From: an uncultured Bacillota bacterium | GTDB lineage: Bacteria > Bacillota_I > Bacilli_A > Erysipelotrichales > Erysipelotrichaceae | Assembly (NCBI GenBank): GCA_937919165.1 | Contig: CALFPO010000044.1 | Coordinates: 1-8,926 of the forward strand | Length of the DNA stretch: 8,926 nucleotides | Direction of reading: 5' to 3' | In this document: positions 6,823-8,926 of the stretch, one piece after another | How the letters are laid out: each line of letters begins with the position of its first letter | How positions within the stretch are numbered: position 1 is the stretch's first letter | The notes under the pieces: generated by a model | Seen by the model: only the letters and a program-made list of their open reading frames with translations | The model's database searches: none | Told to the model about the DNA's origin: nothing | Made by a program: the position numbers and the translations under genes

Positions 6823-8010
6823 ATGTGCGATACCATCGGAAGAATTATAGATAAGAACTATGCCATCTTCGGCAAGAATTCAGATAGAGCCGTCAACGAA
6901 CCCCAGGTAGTCGAATACTACAAGGCAGAAGACCATAAAGGCGGAATGCTGAAATGCACCTATATCACTATACCTCAGGCAAATCATACCAACGCCATCG
7001 TGCTATCCCGTCCTAGCTGGATCTGGGGCGGCGAAATCGGCGTCAACGAATATGGCGTCTGCATCGGCAATGAAGCCGTCTTCACCAAAGGCAAATACAG
7101 CAAGTATGGCCTTATCGGCATGGATCTTCTGCGCTTGGGTCTTGAAAGAGGCGACAGCGCCTACAATGCCATGATGGTCATCATCAAGCTTCTGGAGAAA
7201 TATGGCCAGGGTGGAAACTGCGGATATGATTCCGATTTCCGCTACAACAATTCCTTCCTGATCATGGACCGCAAAGAGATATATGTGCTGGAAACCAAAG
7301 ACAAGGAATATGTCTACAAGAAATATGATCATACCTCAATCTCCAACTATCTCTCGATAAGGGATAATGGCGATGTCTATTCAGGAGAAAGAATCGATTT
7401 CCAGAAGAAATATTCAGACTTCATCATGACTACCGGATCCAAGGGCAAGAAAAGAAGAGGATCAAGCCTGAACCACAAGCTTGATGGCCTTGAAGACATG
7501 ATGGATATCTTAAGAAGCCATACAGAAGACAATGTCCTAGGCAAAGGCTCAGTAGGCAGCGTCTGCATGCATGCGGCAAATCCGCTTACGGCCGATCAGA
7601 CAACAGCCTCAATGATTGTCGAACTTAAGAAGAACGATATAACGATCTGGATCACCGGATCATCGCTTCCTTGCCTGTCGCTATACAAGCCTCACCATTT
7701 CACTGCCGAAGGTCTCATAAGCGAAGGCATCGGAAACAGCTCATACTGGTATAGACACGAAGCCTTCAACAGAAGATTCATCAATGCCAATGTTCCACAA
7801 AGCTATTATGATGACCTATATTTTACCCAGAACAAGATCATTGAACTTGGCAAAAAATACAACAAAAGAATCCTGAAGATCGATGAAGATTTCTTCAATT
7901 ATCATTCCAAAGAAAACCTAGAATACGGCAAAGGCAACATCATCTACAATTCTTTCTGGAAGAAAAAGAATGCCGTCTTCGAGAAAGAGATGGAATATTC
8001 AAGCATATAG
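6823..8010 (+). CDS. Secernin-like Ntn hydrolase (peptidase family C69-related)
   Basis: The 395-residue product begins MCDTIGRI, followed by FGKNSDR at 16-22, the NEPQ tetrad at 25-28, and WGGEIGVNEYGVCIGNEA at 68-85. These are the hallmarks of the secernin branch of the C69 dipeptidase and Ntn-hydrolase group. Removal of Met1 would expose Cys2 as the N-terminal nucleophile, with no long propeptide. Members hydrolyse peptide or other amide bonds; bacterial C69 enzymes include dipeptidases, while the physiological activity of secernins is not settled. There is no signal peptide or membrane helix, so it should be cytosolic. The C-terminal tail (about 330-395) is rich in Lys and aromatic residues and less family-like. 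GGAGG (6810-6814) lies eight bases before the ATG. It is the first gene of an operon with the HAD phosphatase 12 bp downstream. The substrate is unknown. Confidence 0.88.
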   Translation: MCDTIGRIIDKNYAIFGKNSDRAVNEPQVVEYYKAEDHKGGMLKCTYITIPQANHTNAIVLSRPSWIWGGEIGVNEYGVCIGNEAVFTKGKYSKYGLIGMDLLRLGLERGDSAYNAMMVIIKLLEKYGQGGNCGYDSDFRYNNSFLIMDRKEIYVLETKDKEYVYKKYDHTSISNYLSIRDNGDVYSGERIDFQKKYSDFIMTTGSKGKKRRGSSLNHKLDGLEDMMDILRSHTEDNVLGKGSVGSVCMHAANPLTADQTTASMIVELKKNDITIWITGSSLPCLSLYKPHHFTAEGLISEGIGNSSYWYRHEAFNRRFINANVPQSYYDDLYFTQNKIIELGKKYNKRILKIDEDFFNYHSKENLEYGKGNIIYNSFWKKKNAVFEKEMEYSSI

Positions 8011-8022
8011 AAAGGATCATGA

Positions 8023-8883
8023 ATGGCCAACTACAAGCTCTATTTCTCCGATATGGACAATACGCTTCTGCCCATCAACACAAGCATTCTTCCTGATTTC
8101 ACAGTCAGGACAATAAGGAAGCTTAATGAAAAGGGATTGTTGTTTATACCCTGCACAGGAAGAAACATCGGCACGTTGCCGCTTAATATCGGAGAATGCA
8201 ATCCACGCTATGCGATCGTTTCCTGCGGTGCAGCCATATATGACTATCAAAAACAGGAATATATCTACAAAAGCTATTTGGACAAGGATACAGCCTTGAA
8301 GCTCATCGACTATTTCAGCAAGCATTATGGCGTCATCGTATGCTTTGACGACGACAGCATCTACATCGACATAAAGCAGCTTGAGACTGCCAAGAAGGAA
8401 GAAGGCATAAGGAAGATACTGGACTTCACCAAGCCTGTCGAGAACCTTAGAGAAATGATCTGCGATGGCACAATAAGAACGCCTAAGATAGTCTTCAAGA
8501 CAAGATATGAAGACCAGCCAGGAATAATGGAACAGGCAAAGAAGGACTTTCAAAAGATGCATCTCACAGCCTTCGATAAAGCCAGCATCGAAATAACCAA
8601 TGCCGATGTCAGCAAGGGCCTGGCTCTAGAACGTCTCTGTAAAATCATCGGCGTCGACAAGAGCCAATGCATCTATTCTGGCGATAGCGACAACGATATC
8701 GACGCCATGGAAAAAGTTGGCCTGTCTCTAGCGCCAGACAATGCTGAAGACAGCGTCAAAGAAATAGCTGATGTTCTATGCGACGATGTTCGTGATGAAG
8801 GAGTCGCAAAGAAGCTCCTAGAGATCATCAGAGCAATCCATTCAGGCATACAAAAAGGTCAGACCATTCAGGTGAACTTGTAA
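8023..8883 (+). CDS. Cof-type HAD-superfamily (class IIB) hydrolase
   Basis: The 286-residue product has all four HAD motifs: DMDNT at 10-14 (nucleophile Asp10, acid/base Asp12), Thr45 in CTGR, Lys198 in DVSKG, and GDSDND at 220-225 binding Mg. The inserted cap between motifs II and III (about 75-185), with the phrase SKGLALERL, is typical of the IIB Cof/YbiV/YidA group. These are cytosolic phosphatases of sugar phosphates, nucleotides or cofactors such as PLP and FMN. Specificity cannot be read from the sequence. AAAGGA (8011-8016) sits in the 12-bp gap behind the secernin-like gene, so the two should be co-transcribed. An earlier ATG at 8019 is in another frame. The family is often linked with general metabolite housekeeping, which gives no firm clue to the joint role with its neighbour. 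Confidence 0.93.
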   Translation: MANYKLYFSDMDNTLLPINTSILPDFTVRTIRKLNEKGLLFIPCTGRNIGTLPLNIGECNPRYAIVSCGAAIYDYQKQEYIYKSYLDKDTALKLIDYFSKHYGVIVCFDDDSIYIDIKQLETAKKEEGIRKILDFTKPVENLREMICDGTIRTPKIVFKTRYEDQPGIMEQAKKDFQKMHLTAFDKASIEITNADVSKGLALERLCKIIGVDKSQCIYSGDSDNDIDAMEKVGLSLAPDNAEDSVKEIADVLCDDVRDEGVAKKLLEIIRAIHSGIQKGQTIQVNL

Positions 8884-8926
8884 GATAAAAGTAGACACAG
8901 GAAAAAGTCAAATACGACTTAATCCG

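Overview
The window is a compact, gene-dense chromosomal segment from a low- to mid-GC Bacillota bacterium. The signs are strong AGGAGG-type ribosome binding sites, frequent AGA and ATA codons, short intergenic gaps, rho-independent terminators and extended -10 promoters. The overall style would fit an Erysipelotrichia- or Clostridia-like gut or oral anaerobe. That placement is inference, because no rRNA or other marker gene is present.

Region 1 (1-1350, + strand) holds the 3' part of a gene for a membrane protein. It has at least three and a half Cys/His zinc-ribbon-like repeats (predicted outside the cell), one transmembrane helix, and an inside domain resembling a CheY-type receiver. It ends in a perfectly palindromic terminator that probably also serves the convergent operon. 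Region 2 (1423-2866, - strand) is a two-gene operon: a SIMPL (DUF541) protein without a signal peptide, then an ADP-ribosylglycohydrolase (DraG/ARH family), with the second ribosome binding site fused to the stop codon of the first gene. Region 3 (2942-6721, - strand) is the sbcD-sbcC operon. It encodes the Mre11/Rad50-type nuclease-ATPase that processes DNA ends and hairpins, and it closes with its own terminator.

Region 4 (6722-6822) is a 101-bp divergent promoter region. It has two back-to-back extended -10 promoters and, exactly midway between them, a 23-bp near-perfect dyad that looks like an operator. Region 5 (6823-8883, + strand) is a second two-gene operon: a secernin-like (peptidase family C69-related) Ntn hydrolase with Cys2 as the likely nucleophile, and a Cof-type HAD phosphatase. 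The last 43 bp hold no gene that I can support.

Most of the genes belong to known families. The points that merit attention are the architecture of the first protein (surface repeats joined to a receiver-like cytoplasmic domain), the symmetric dyad shared by sbcDC and the secernin operon, and the pairing of a cytosolic SIMPL protein with an ADP-ribosyl hydrolase. I found no CRISPR array, tRNA, rRNA or complete mobile element.
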